Of a stretch of DNA of 64,000 bases, positions 55,272 to 64,000 are shown piece by piece. Below the pieces are notes generated by a model. The model was given only the letters and a program-made list of their open reading frames with translations, did no database searches and was not told the DNA's origin. A program made the position numbers and the translations under genes. The DNA is taken from positions 3,782,001 to 3,846,000 of the forward strand of contig OY970326.1 in the NCBI GenBank assembly GCA_963717155.1, given 5' to 3'. Within the stretch, counting starts at the first letter, position 1. The number at the start of each line of letters is the position of its first letter. Source of the DNA: G963717155 sp963717155. GTDB taxonomy: Bacteria; Actinomycetota; Thermoleophilia; Gaiellales; JALYLC01.

Positions 55272-55688
55272 ATGCACTCGACTCGCAAGGTGGTCGCGCT
55301 CGCAGTCGCGCTCGGAACGCTTGCGATGGCCGGCCCGGCGGCCGCTAGCAGCAGCGACGCGGCTGCGCCGTACATCGAGAAGCCCGGCGTCGTACGCGAC
55401 TTCAGTCGGGGCACCGTCGCGACCTTCACGGCGACGGTCTGGTGCGGCAAGTGGAAGGGAATCGCGGTCTTCCACGTCGGCAAGGGCGGACAGGGCGTGT
55501 TCGACAAGACGACGTTCATCTGCGATCGCGCCACGCACACGACGGTGCACTTCTCGCTGAACGTCTCGGAGCTCGAGCGGTACGGACACGGGACCTACCA
55601 GTACTCGCTCCGCGTCGGGCGTCACAACGACAAGGGCCAGGTCACCCGCTACACCGACTCGTTCACGCACCTGTTCACGTACAGCTGA
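55272..55688 (+). CDS. Secreted hypothetical protein
   Basis: 138 residues. A signal peptide (TRKVVALAVALGTLAMAGPA, cut after AAAS) leads to a small beta-rich domain with two cysteines (VWCGKWKGIAVFHVGKGG; TTFICDRATHTT) that may pair. The tail SLRVGRHNDKGQVTRYTDSF resembles no family I know. The ATG is preceded by GGGAGGGAACGGG. The next gene also encodes a secreted protein, 36 bases on. Confidence 0.65.
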   Translation: MHSTRKVVALAVALGTLAMAGPAAASSSDAAAPYIEKPGVVRDFSRGTVATFTATVWCGKWKGIAVFHVGKGGQGVFDKTTFICDRATHTTVHFSLNVSELERYGHGTYQYSLRVGRHNDKGQVTRYTDSFTHLFTYS

Positions 55689-55724
55689 GCGCGTGTCGCA
55701 TCACATCCGAACAGGAGGCGTTCG

Positions 55725-56369
55725 TTGACCAGGTTCCGGCATCTCAGCCCGTCGCTGGTGATCTCCGTCGTGGCGCTCTGCGTCGCGCTCGGCGGCACCG
55801 CCGTCGCGGCCGGCTACGTCATCACCAGCACGAGCCAGATCTCGCCGAAGGTGCTCAAGAAGCTCAAGGGGAACAGGGGCGCGAAGGGAGCGCGCGGTCA
55901 GACGGGCGCGCCCGGCGCACCAGGCGCACCAGGCCCGACAGGCGCGACAGGCGCGACAGGCGCACAGGGCACGCCCGGCCCGTTCCCTGACGTGCTTCCG
56001 AGCGGCAAGACGATCCGCGGAACGTTCGCAGTGCGCGGAACCGCCGTCGCGGCCGGCGAGGAGAGCATCGCGGCGATCTCGTTCGTGTTCACGCTCGCAG
56101 CTGCACCCACCCCGCACTACATCAACTTCGGGACCACTCCGCCTGCCCAGTGCCCGGGAACCGCCACCATGCCCCAGGCGCTGCCCGGGAACCTCTGCAT
56201 CTACGAGGCAACCACCCCGCTGAACAGCACGACCCGAGGCGAGTTCGACGCCTCGTCGGTCCTGGGCTCGAACGACGGCACGGCGACGTTCGGAGCCGCG
56301 GTCTTCGCCGACAGCGCCGCGGCAGGGGGCTACCGCACCCGCGGGACCTGGGCGGTCACCGCACCCTGA
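55725..56369 (+). CDS. Secreted collagen-like protein
   Basis: 214 residues from a TTG with AGGAGG upstream. The leader SPSLVISVVALCVALGGTAV is the type seen in many Thermoleophilia surface proteins. A KLKGNRGAKGARGQTG entry begins 13 uninterrupted Gly-X-Y triplets (about residues 48-86), rich in alanine, proline and threonine. The C-terminal 125 residues form a beta-rich head with two cysteines (PAQCPGTA, GNLCIYEA). Collagen-like stalks with globular tips are usually on the cell surface. The frame is intact. Confidence 0.8.
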   Translation: MTRFRHLSPSLVISVVALCVALGGTAVAAGYVITSTSQISPKVLKKLKGNRGAKGARGQTGAPGAPGAPGPTGATGATGAQGTPGPFPDVLPSGKTIRGTFAVRGTAVAAGEESIAAISFVFTLAAAPTPHYINFGTTPPAQCPGTATMPQALPGNLCIYEATTPLNSTTRGEFDASSVLGSNDGTATFGAAVFADSAAAGGYRTRGTWAVTAP

Positions 56370-56949
56370 GCGCCGCATCGACGTACGCGCGGCAGGCGGC
56401 CTCCATCTCGGTAGGCCCGAACCCGCCGTGCAGCACGACGTGTGTCGCAAGGCCGTCGATCACGGCGGCGTAGCCGCGCGCGAACGCGTCGGGGTCGGCG
56501 GCGGGCGCGAAGGCGCCCGCCGCCTGGCCCTCACGCACGATCGCGGCGATCTCGACGCGCCAGCGGTCGTAGATCCGCTCGTTGAGCTGGCGCAGCGACT
56601 CGTCGCGGGCCGCCTGCGCCCAGAAGTCGATCCATAGCGCGTGCGCCTCGCGACCCTCGGGCGTCGCGGGCGTCGCCGCCCGCGCCATCGCGACCAGCTT
56701 GTCCCGCGGCGAGCGCGCCGCGGCGACCGCAGCCCCGAGGTCGGACTGGAAGCGCTCGGACGCCGCGCGCAGCGTCGCCGCGAACAGGTCGTCCTTGCCG
56801 TGGTAGTAGTAGTTCAGCGTCCCGGTCGAGGTGCCGGCCTCGTCTGCGACGTCACGCAGCGTCGCAGCCTCGTAGCCCTTGCGCGCGATCACGCGCGCAG
56901 CTGCGCTCGTCAGCTGGACACGGCGCTCGCCCTCGACCGACGGCCTCAC
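56356..56949 (-). CDS. TetR-family transcriptional regulator
   Basis: 197 residues. The N-terminal helix-turn-helix is LTSAAARVIARKGYEAATLRDVADEAG, with recognition helix TSTGTLNYYYHGKDDLFAA (shown in two parts). The C-terminal ligand domain has EAHALWIDFWAQAARDESLR, similar to the BetI/FadR-like subgroup that senses acyl-CoA or choline-type ligands. The GTG start overlaps the stop of the acyl-CoA dehydrogenase (GTGA), so the regulator is the last gene of the operon it probably controls. Its stop is antisense to the end of the collagen-like gene. Confidence 0.9.
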   Translation of the reverse strand: MRPSVEGERRVQLTSAAARVIARKGYEAATLRDVADEAGTSTGTLNYYYHGKDDLFAATLRAASERFQSDLGAAVAAARSPRDKLVAMARAATPATPEGREAHALWIDFWAQAARDESLRQLNERIYDRWRVEIAAIVREGQAAGAFAPAADPDAFARGYAAVIDGLATHVVLHGGFGPTEMEAACRAYVDAALRVR

Positions 56950-58117
56950 GACACGGGCCACCCGGTGACCGCCGCCGCTCCGCGCTTGACGAGCTCGTTC
57001 GCGACCACGACCCGCTGGATCTCGGATGTCCCCTCCCAGATGCGGTCGACGCGGAGGTCGCGGTACAGCCGCTCGACGGGGTTCTCGCGCATGTAGCCGC
57101 GGCCGCCGAGCACCTGCAGCGCGCGGTCGGCGACCCTGCCCGCCATCTCCGAGGCGTGGAGCTTGATCGCCGACGCCTTCGCGTGCAGCGTCTTGGGATC
57201 GAAGCCCGCGGCTCGCCTCCCAGGCGACCTGGTACACGAGCGCCCGCGACGCCGCGAGCTCGACGGCGCTCGATGCGAGCGGGAACGACACGCCCTGGAA
57301 GTCGACGATCCGCTGGCCGAACTGCTCGCGCTCGCACGCGTGGGCGAGCGCGATCTCGAGCACGCGCTGGGCGCCGCCGAGGCAGCGCGCGGCGATCATC
57401 AGGCGCTCCTCGACGAACCACTCGCGCGACAGCTCGTGCCCCTGCCCGAGGCCGCCGAGCACCTGCTCATCCGCCACCTCGCAGCCCTCGAGCACGTACT
57501 CGGGATGCTCGTAGACGAACGTGTGCATGTAGCGGGGCCGGCGCGTCTCGCGCAGCCCCGGCGTGCCCTGGTCGACCAGGAACGCGGTCGGGCCGTGGCC
57601 CTCGGCGTCGGCGACGACGATCAGGTAGTCGGCGACGTCGGCGGCCGTGACGAACCACTTCTCGCCGTCGATGCGCCAGCCGCCCGCGGTGCGCGTCGCG
57701 CGGGTCTGCGAGCCTGCTCGCGTCCGATCCCGCACCGGGCTCGGTGACCGCGTAGGCGTAGCGCCGCTCGCCCCTGATCTCGGGCAGCAGGTAGCGCTCG
57801 CGCTGCCGCTCGTCGCAGTGGCGGAGCACGTTCGCCGGACGCCACACGACGTCCCACAGGGCGTTCGTCGAACGTCCGAGCTGCTCCTGCGAGATCACCT
57901 GCTCGAGCCAGCTGTAGCCCTGGCCGCCCCACTCTCGCGGCATGTTCACCGCGTGCAGCCGCGCCTCGAGCACGCCGAGCCGCAAGCGTTCGAGCGCCTC
58001 GGGCGGTAGACCGTTCGCGAGCTCGCACTCGAGCTCGACGGGCAGCAGGTACTCGTCGCAGAAGCGACGGCTGCGCTCCTGGATCTCGACGAGCTCGGGC
58101 GTCAGTGCGAGATCCAT
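56946..58117 (-). CDS. Acyl-CoA dehydrogenase family protein, frame-broken
   Basis: About 390 residues. N-terminal: LALTPELVEIQERSRRFCDE and NMPREWGGQGYSWLEQVISQ. The FAD site is YAVTEPGAGSDASR; after a shift near 57,710 GGWRIDGEKWFVTAADVADY follows. The C-terminal helical domain has CEREQFGQRIVDFQGVSFPL, VLGGRGYMRENPVERLYRDL and IWEGTSEIQRVVVANELV with the catalytic glutamate. A second break lies near 57,215. It oxidises acyl-CoA to enoyl-CoA. The start overlaps the ThDP-enzyme stop (TGATG). Confidence 0.88.
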
Positions 58118-59741
58118 CAGCGCGTCGCCTCCGGGAACACGACCGTCTGGGGAAGGTGGACGAACGCCGGGCCGTCGAACGGCGAGCGCCTCGTTGAGCG
58201 GTGCCGGCGAGGCCGCGAGGACGCGCCTCGAACACGGGGACGCCGAGCGAGCGGACGAGCGCGGGGAAGTCCGGCTGCGCGAGGTCGACGCCGTTCGTCC
58301 GTCCGTACGCGCCGTGCTGGTAGACGCGCAGGATCCCGTACCCGCTGTCGTCGACGACGAGGAGCTTCGCCCCGATCCGGTGCTGCCGCGCGGACAGCAG
58401 CTCGAGCATCGAGTAGAGCACGCCCCCGTCGCCGTGCACGGCGAGCACCTGCGACCCGGGCCGCGCCACCTTCGCGCCGATCGCCGCGGGCCACGCGTAC
58501 CCGAGCGTGCCGGAGCCCAGCGGATAGAGGAACGTCCCGGGCGCGTACACGTCGAGGAACGGCGCGGCGAGGTAGCCGGTCAACGTCATGTCGCAGACCA
58601 GGACGTCGTCCCGGCCGAGCGCGGCACGGAGGTCGGCGAGCAGGTGCAGCTCCGCGTCGCGCCCCTGCGCGGCGAGTCCGGCGCCGATCCGGTCGTGCAC
58701 GGCCCCGACGCGTTCCGCGCCGTCGGACTCGTGCCACGAGACGCCCGACGCGAGCGCCTCGAGCACGACACGCGCGTCGCCGGCGATGCCGAGCCCCGCG
58801 TACGTCGCGCCGAGGTGCTCGGCACGCGCGTCGACCTGGATCAGGCGACCCTCGAACTCGAGCGTCCACTGGCCCGTCGTCTCGGCTCCCGAGCTCGGTG
58901 CCGACGGCGAGCACGACGTCGGCGGTGCGCAGGAGCTCCTGGAACGCTCCCTCGTCGCAGGCCGAGCCGAGCGCGAGCGGGTGGTCGCCCGGGATCGCGC
59001 CCTTGCCCATGTACGTGGTGGCAGCCGGGCGCGTCGAGCTGCTCGGCGAGCGCGCGGAACGCCGCCGAGCCCCCTGCGCGCAGCACGCCGCCGCCGCCCC
59101 ACAGCACGGGTCGCTCGGCGGCGTCGAGCAGACCGCACGGCCTCGGCGAGCAGGGCCGGGTCGGGCGCGGGAGCGGCACCGGCGCGACGTCGTAGTGCCC
59201 TCGGCGCAGGAACCGTCGTCTCGCCCTCGAGGACGTCGACCGGAACCTCGAGCACGGCCGGGCCAGGGGCGCCGGAGGTCGCCTGGCGGAACGCCTCGGC
59301 GATGAGCTCGGGCAGCGCCTCGGCCGACGCGCGACCGCGTGCCACTTCGCAAGCGCCGCGAGCGCCTCCGACTGGGTCGGCAGCTCGTGCAGGAAGCCCC
59401 GGTCGCTGCCGATCACGTCGCGCGGCACCTGCGAGACGATGTTGACGACGGGACGTAGCTCGTCCGTGCCTCCATCAGCGCGCAGGCTGCGACGAGGGAG
59501 CCGGGCCCCGTCGTCGTCAGCAGCACGCCCGGCCGCGAGCCCGCACGCGCGTAGCCATCGGCCGCGAAGCCGGCCGCGAGCTCGGTGCGCATGCCGACGT
59601 GCCTGATCGGCGAGTCCGACGAGCCCGTCCCAGATCGCGAGCGAGTGGATGCCGGGTACGCCGAAGAGCGCCTCGACGCCGGCTGCCTCGAGGCAGTCGA
59701 CGACGAGATGCCCGCCGATGCGGGTGCGTGGCGTCGCTCAT
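58117..59741 (-). CDS. Thiamine-diphosphate-dependent enzyme (acetolactate synthase/decarboxylase family), frame-broken
   Basis: About 541 residues. The N-terminal part, RIGGHLVVDCLEAAGVEALF then GVPGIHSLAIWDGL, is the ThDP-enzyme Pyr domain; the activating glutamate is in RTELAAGFAADGYARA. The central domain has ATTYMGKGAIPGDHPLALGS. The C-terminal PP domain has YAWPAAIGAKVARPGSQVLA and HGDGGVLYSMLELLSARQH (GDG metal motif). The family includes acetolactate synthase, benzoylformate decarboxylase and oxalyl-CoA decarboxylase. Several breaks occur (about 59,720, 59,560, 59,340, 59,130, 58,890, 58,190). AGGAGG lies before the ATG. Confidence 0.85.
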
Positions 59742-59754
59742 CGAGGATCCCTCC

Positions 59755-61843
59755 TCAGGGGGCTGCGAGGATGGCGCGCGCGTCGAGCGCGCACGCACCG
59801 GACGGGGTCACGAGCAGCGGGTTGACCTCGAGCTCGGCGAGCTCGGGGTGCGCCGCGGCGACGCGCGAGAGCGGCGGAGATGGCGGCCGCGGCGGCGTCG
59901 AGATCGACTGCCGGACGACCGCGCACGCCGCGCAGCAGCGCGCGCGCCGCGCAGCGATACGAGCAGCTTCGCCGGCCGCCGCGGCGTCGATCGGAGCGAG
60001 CGCGAGCGCGGTGTCGCCGAGCACCTCGACGAGGGTGCCGCCGAGTCCGACGAGCACGACCGGGCCGAAGCGCGCATCCTGACGCGCGCCGACGATCAGC
60101 TCGACGCCATCGGCGACGATCGCCGTCCGCTCGACGAACAGCCGCTCCGGGCGCGAGCACGCGCTCCATCTCGAGCGCGGCGGCGTGCAGCGAGGCGGCG
60201 TCCGGCAGCCCGACGCGCACGCCCCCGCGATCGGACTTGTGCACCAGCGCCGCGTCGACGGCCTTGAGCGTGGCGGGGTAGAGGCCGAGGCGATCTGCGG
60301 CCGCGACCGCGCCGGCCGCATCGCGGGCGACGGCTCCATCGGGGTACGGCAGACCCGGCTTCCAGCGAACAGCGCGCGCGCCTCGACGTAGCCGACCGCA
60401 CCCGAGAGCGGCGCCGCGGCGGCGCGGCAGCGGCAGCGGAGCCGACGCGGATCGCTCCTCGGCGACGCGTCACGAGCGCGCGCGAGCGCGCGCACCGCCT
60501 GCTCGGTGCGCTCGAACACCGCGAGGCCGGTCGCGCGCAGGGCGGCGCCGCTCGAGTCCGGCGCGTACATGCTGTGCGCGACCACGGGCGATCCCGTGCT
60601 CTCCTGCAGCGCGACCAGTCGGGCGGCCTCCGCGGGCTCGCTCCGCACGTAGTCGTGCGAGTAGAGCGCGTAGCCGCCGAAGTAGCCGGTCACGGCGACC
60701 GCGTCGATCTCGCCGGACGCGAGCACGACCTGCGCGCGGCCGTCGAGAACGCGGTCAGCTCGGACTCGCCGACGCCGATCAGGTCGACCGGGTTGTCGAT
60801 CCCGCCGTGTGGAGGCAGGGCGGCGTCGAGCTGCGCGATCAGACGCGTCGGAGAGCCGGGGAACCTCGCAGGCCGTTGGCCGTCAGGAGATCGGCGCAGA
60901 CCGCGCCGTGTCCACCGCCGTCGCCGATCACGGCGACGCGCCGCCCGCGCGGCAGCGGCGAGCGGACGAGCGCGTACACAGCATCGACGAGCGCGCCGGG
61001 CGAGTCGACGAGCAGGGCCCCGGCCGCCTCGCAGGCCGCGCGCAGCACGGCCTGGTCCGAGACGAGCGCACCGGTGTGCGACGCGGCGCCGCGGCGCCCC
61101 GCCTCGCTGGTGCCCGCGGCGAGCACGACGACGGGCTTCCGCCGTGTGGCCGCGCGAGCCGCCTCGACGAAGGCGCGCCCGTCCGCGACGTCCTCGACGT
61201 AGACGGCGATCGCGCGCGTCGCGTCGTGCTCGGCGAGGTGCAGCGAGCAGGTCGGGCAGCGTCACGTCGGCCTGGTTGCCGACCGATGCGAAGCGGCTGA
61301 ACCCGAGCCCGAACGCGGCCGAGCAGGAGCCCGACCTCGAGCGAGAGGTTGCCCGACTGCGAGATCAGCCCGACCGGGCCGGCCGGGTACTCGTTGGACG
61401 AGATGCGCAGGTTCGCGGCGGCGTCGAAGATCCCGATGCAGTTGGGGCCGAGCATGAGGGCGCCGGCAGCGCGCACGCGATCGCGCAGCGCCAGCTCGCG
61501 CGCACGACCCGACGCGTCGCGCTCGCCGAGGCCCGCGGTGATCACGACGAGCGAGCGAGCACCGGCCTCGAGCGCCGCTTCGACGGTGTCCTCGAGCGCC
61601 CGCTCGGGCACGGCCACGACGACGAGGTCGGCCTCACCGTCGAGCTCGCGCAGCGAGGCGCGCAAGCGGTCTGCCGAACAGCTCGCCGCCGCGTGGGTTG
61701 ACGAGGTGGACCGGCCGACGGTCGGCCCCCTCGATCGCCGCCTGGGCGAGCCAGTACCCCCACGACTCCGGGTCGGCCGAGGCTCCTGCGACGGCGATCG
61801 AGCGAGGCGCGAAGAGCGGCGCGAGGTCGCGCCCCTCGCTCAC
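59755..61843 (-). CDS. ADP-forming acyl-CoA synthetase family (acetate-CoA ligase-like), frame-broken
   Basis: About 696 residues. The CoA-binding domain has LFAPRSIAVAGASADPESWG and VHLVNPRGGELFGR. Then LMLGPNCIGIFDAAANLRIS, PVGLISQSGNLSLEVGLL and RKPVVVLAAGTSEAGRRGAA with SHTGALVSD (the conserved phosphohistidine-type region). The C-terminal ATP-grasp domain has GVELIVGARQDARFGPVVLV, GLGGTLVEVLGDTALALAPI and LAELEVNPLLVTPSGACALD. It makes acyl-CoA from an acid, or the reverse. The GTG overlaps the stop of the dehydrogenase before it. Breaks lie near 61,670, 61,320, 61,250, 60,870, 60,735, 60,440, 60,350, 60,155 and 59,875. Confidence 0.87.
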
Positions 61844-63003
61844 GCGCCGACCCGCGCCAGGTCGCGCGCGATGATCAGTCGCTGGATATCGGACGTGCCC
61901 TCCCAGATCTCCTCGAGCTTCGCGTCGCGGAACCACTTCTCGACCGGGTACTCGCGCGAGTACCCGAAGCCGCCGAGCGTCTGCACCGCGGCCCAGGTCG
62001 CGAACATCGCGACCTCGGAGGCGTAGAGCTTGGCCATCGCGGCCTCGCGCGTCGCGCGCTCGCCGGCGTCGATGCGCAGGGCGCCCTGCCAGGTCAGCAG
62101 ACGCGCCGCGTCGATGCGCATCGCGGCATCGGCGAGCCGGAAGCCGACAGCCTGGTGCTCGATGATCGGCTTGCCGAACTGGACGCGCTCGCGCGCGTAG
62201 GCGACGGCGTACTCGTAGGCGGCGCGCGCGATGCCGACGCAACCCGCCGCGAGCACGACGCGCGAGCGGTCGAAGGTCTGCATGAGGCCGCTGAAGCCGG
62301 CGCCCTCCTCGCCGAGCCGCCGGTCGTCGGGCACGAGCACGTCATCCAGGAACAGCTCGGTGTTGACGATCCCACGGTCGCCGAGCTTGCGCATCGGGGG
62401 CCCGAAGCGCAGGCCGGCATCGCCCCGCTCGAGCACGAACGCCGTCACGCCCTTGCTGCGCGATCCCGGCTCGGTCTGCGCGAACACCACGTAGAGGTCG
62501 GCGACGCCCCCGTTCGAGACCCAGGTCTTCTGACCCGAGAGCACGTACCCGCCAGAGCCCCTGCGTGCGAGCGTCGTCATGCCCGCGGCGTCGGAGCCGA
62601 AGCCCGGCTCGGTCGTCGCGAGCGCGGTGAGCGGCGGGCGCGGACCCTCGCAGAGCGGCGTCAGGAAGCGCCGCTGCTGCTCCGCGGTGCCGAGCGCGAG
62701 CACGGGCGCGGCGAAGAACCCTCCCGAGGTGACCAGCGATCCGAGGCCACCGTCGCCGAAGCTCAGCTCCTCCTGGATCACGCACTCGGTCAGGCAGTCG
62801 TGGACGCCGCCGCCGCCGAACTCCGCCGGCAGCATGTACGAGGTCAGGCCGACCTCGGTCGCCTTCTCCCACAGCTCCCAGGGGACGCGCCCGTCGTCCG
62901 CCTCGTCGATCTCGGCTGCGATCGGACGGATCTCACGCGCCGCGAAGTCCCGTGCGAGGTCCTGCAGGTCGCGCTGGTCGTCGGAGAGCGTGAGGTTGAC
63001 CAT
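61840..63003 (-). CDS. Acyl-CoA dehydrogenase
   Basis: 387 residues, intact. N-terminal helices: LTLSDDQRDLQDLARDFAAR and TSYMLPAEFGGGGVHDCLTE. The FAD and substrate motifs are LATTEPGFGSDAAGM and YVLSGQKTWVSNGGVADLYV. The C-terminal domain has YARERVQFGKPIIEHQAVGF, QTLGGFGYSREYPVEKWFRD and EIWEGTSDIQRLIIARDLA with the catalytic glutamate of the medium/short-chain class. It is the first gene of the operon. The palindrome at 63019 lies 16 bases upstream. Confidence 0.95.
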   Translation of the reverse strand: MVNLTLSDDQRDLQDLARDFAAREIRPIAAEIDEADDGRVPWELWEKATEVGLTSYMLPAEFGGGGVHDCLTECVIQEELSFGDGGLGSLVTSGGFFAAPVLALGTAEQQRRFLTPLCEGPRPPLTALATTEPGFGSDAAGMTTLARRGSGGYVLSGQKTWVSNGGVADLYVVFAQTEPGSRSKGVTAFVLERGDAGLRFGPPMRKLGDRGIVNTELFLDDVLVPDDRRLGEEGAGFSGLMQTFDRSRVVLAAGCVGIARAAYEYAVAYARERVQFGKPIIEHQAVGFRLADAAMRIDAARLLTWQGALRIDAGERATREAAMAKLYASEVAMFATWAAVQTLGGFGYSREYPVEKWFRDAKLEEIWEGTSDIQRLIIARDLARVGA

Positions 63004-63018
63004 CTACCCAGAACATAT

Positions 63019-63028
63019 CGAACGTTCG
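63019..63028. promoter_or_regulatory. Palindromic operator candidate before the acyl-CoA operon
   Basis: CGAACGTTCG is a perfect 10-base palindrome and extends weakly to ACCGAACGTTCGAT. On the minus strand a TATGTT hexamer follows it directly, only nine bases before the ATG at 63003, so the palindrome would overlap the promoter. AACGTT-centred palindromes are common targets of TetR-family repressors, and the operon ends with a TetR gene, so autoregulation is likely. Confidence 0.5.
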
Positions 63029-63089
63029 GTTTACAGCGCCGTCCACGCGCCTGTCTGGCGCGCGCGGGCCTGCCACTACGCTCCATCCG

Positions 63090-63845
63090 ATGTCCGCACC
63101 TGTCCCAACCGGCGCGACGGCGTTCGACGGCACCCAGCGCGCGTACGAGCGGGCGCGACCCACGTACGCGATCAAGGCCGTGCTGACAGCGCTGCTGCTC
63201 GCGGGCGTCGACGACGTCGGCGACATCGCCGACCTCGGAGCGGGGACCGGCAAGCTCACCCGCGTCCTGCTGCCGCACGCGCAGTCGATCGTCGCGATCG
63301 AGCCATCGGCGGCGATGCGCACGGCATTCCAGCAGGCCGTGCCCGACGTCGAGGTGCGCGACGGCCGCGCCGAGGCGATCCCGCTCCCCGACGCATCGGT
63401 CGATCTCGTCACCGTCGGCGAGGCGTTCCACTGGTTCCGGCCGATCCCCGCCCTGACGGAGATCGCGCGCGTCCTCCGCCCGCGAGGCGCACTGGTCGTC
63501 GCGAACAACGAGTGGCGTAGTGACGCAGCCCCCTGGATCGCGCAGGTCCACGAGCGCCTCGGGTCGCGGCCGCGGGTGCGGGCGCCGGGCAGGCACTGGA
63601 GGCGCGCGCTCGAGGGCTCCGAGCTCTTCGAGTCGCCGTGCGAGGCGGCGCAGCCGCACGACCAGGAGCTGACGCCGGCCGCGTTCATCGACCTGTCGCG
63701 ATCGCTGTCGCGCGTCAACGCGCTTCCTCCGGACGAGCGCAATGCGTACCTCGCCGAGCTGCGAGCCGTCATCCAGGAGCTGGCGCCCCGGCCGCTCGTC
63801 GTCCCGTTCCGGACGCGCGCCGTGGCGGCGCGCAGGCGCCCGTGA
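63090..63845 (+). CDS. SAM-dependent methyltransferase
   Basis: 251 residues. The SAM motif is IADLGAGTGKLTRVLLPHA (near residue 45), followed by VAIEPSAAMRTAFQQ (acidic residue of motif II) and VTVGEAFHWFRPIPALTEI, typical of the methyltransferase_11 group, with AFHWF as a subgroup mark. The N-terminus GTQRAYERARPTYAIKAV matches the same group. The substrate is unknown. It diverges from the acyl-CoA operon across 86 bases holding the palindrome. Its stop overlaps the start of ppc. Confidence 0.87.
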   Translation: MSAPVPTGATAFDGTQRAYERARPTYAIKAVLTALLLAGVDDVGDIADLGAGTGKLTRVLLPHAQSIVAIEPSAAMRTAFQQAVPDVEVRDGRAEAIPLPDASVDLVTVGEAFHWFRPIPALTEIARVLRPRGALVVANNEWRSDAAPWIAQVHERLGSRPRVRAPGRHWRRALEGSELFESPCEAAQPHDQELTPAAFIDLSRSLSRVNALPPDERNAYLAELRAVIQELAPRPLVVPFRTRAVAARRRP

Positions 63846-64000
63846 CGATGTCCTCGATCGATCCCCTCGCGCCGCTTCGCCGCGACGTCGACCTGCTCGC
63901 GAGCACGCTTGGCGCGACGATCGCCGAGCAGGAGGGTGCCGGGCTGCTCGAGTCGGTCGAGCGCATCCGCCTGCTCGCACGTGCGGCCCGCGAGCACTCG
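63842..64000 (+). CDS. ppc: Phosphoenolpyruvate carboxylase, N-terminal fragment (runs off window)
   Basis: Fifty-three codons, from a GTG overlapping the previous stop; an ATG two codons on is an alternative. The start PLAPLRRDVDLLASTLGATI then AEQEGAGLLESVERIRLLAR matches the opening helices of PEP carboxylase (L-RRDV-x-LL-x-x-LG-x-x-I-x-x-QEG-x-x-L-x-x-VE-x-IR). It fixes bicarbonate on PEP to give oxaloacetate. The active-site parts are outside the window, so the call rests on this N-terminal pattern only. Confidence 0.75.
   Translation, partial: MTMSSIDPLAPLRRDVDLLASTLGATIAEQEGAGLLESVERIRLLARAAREHS

Noticed and set aside
55900..55980. Tandem repeat in DNA within the collagen-like gene
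   Set aside because: The repetition is explained by the Gly-X-Y codon pattern and needs no separate repeat element.
1..64000. CRISPR arrays, tRNA or rRNA genes, insertion sequences, phage attachment sites
   Set aside because: No spaced direct repeats, cloverleaf-like segments, transposase or integrase motifs were found on either strand by reading.

Overview
The window is very GC-rich, densely coded and bacterial. Genes often start with GTG or TTG and overlap by 1-4 bases (GTGA, ATGA, TGATG). Several features point to a high-GC actinomycete: a NucS mismatch endonuclease, a tkt-tal-zwf-opcA-pgl operon, many LuxR/TetR regulators and two molybdenum-hydroxylase operons. Two small secreted proteins, one collagen-like with a SPSLVISVVALCVALGG-type leader, resemble those common in class Thermoleophilia (Solirubrobacterales/Gaiellales). 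That placement is an inference. No rRNA, tRNA, CRISPR array, prophage or insertion sequence was seen, and no gene-free stretch exceeds about 300 bases.

Layout. 1-5.6 kb: end of an FAD oxidoreductase, a DUF4389 membrane protein, then a minus-strand operon of an amidohydrolase and the three subunits of a molybdenum hydroxylase. 5.6-9.9 kb: M24 peptidase, EamA exporter, M16 peptidase, NucS. 9.9-16.1 kb: a two-component pair diverges from a plus-strand operon of anchored esterase, membrane protein, MprF-like DUF2156 protein, DMT transporter and receiver-only response regulator. 16.1-23 kb: a metallo-beta-lactamase-fold hydrolase and a large ATP-binding LuxR regulator diverge from a methyltransferase and a hydrolase-glycosyltransferase fusion. 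23-26.4 kb: small secreted proteins, an ECF sigma factor with a membrane partner, and FabI.

26.4-35.2 kb: a second molybdenum-hydroxylase operon on the minus strand in the order small-large-FAD subunit, aminotransferase, MoxR ATPase (CoxD), VWA protein (CoxE), XdhC, CoxG. This is a catalytic enzyme together with its cofactor-insertion machinery. 35.2-37.2 kb: homoserine kinase, a methyltransferase and a VOC-protein remnant. 37.2-44.9 kb: the pentose-phosphate operon tkt-'rpiB-tal-zwf-opcA-pgl followed by an M29 aminopeptidase; 'rpiB is only a C-terminal fragment. 45-56.4 kb: flavin-binding protein, lytic transglycosylase, thioredoxin-NHL protein, proBA, FabF, two cyclophilins, a glutamine amidotransferase and small secreted proteins. 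56.4-63 kb: an overlapping minus-strand operon of acyl-CoA dehydrogenase, ADP-forming acyl-CoA synthetase, ThDP enzyme, second acyl-CoA dehydrogenase and TetR regulator, with a palindromic operator candidate in front. The window closes with a methyltransferase and the start of PEP carboxylase.

Quality note. Many clearly real genes are split by one- or two-base frame breaks, often at GC-alternating or homopolymer sites. The breaks cluster at about 0.9-4.9, 12.6, 30-36, 38-39.4, 47-54 and 57-62 kb, while the other stretches read cleanly. Conserved motifs resume immediately in the next frame, so I read most of them as sequence errors rather than decay. Coordinates of broken genes are given as the intact span.
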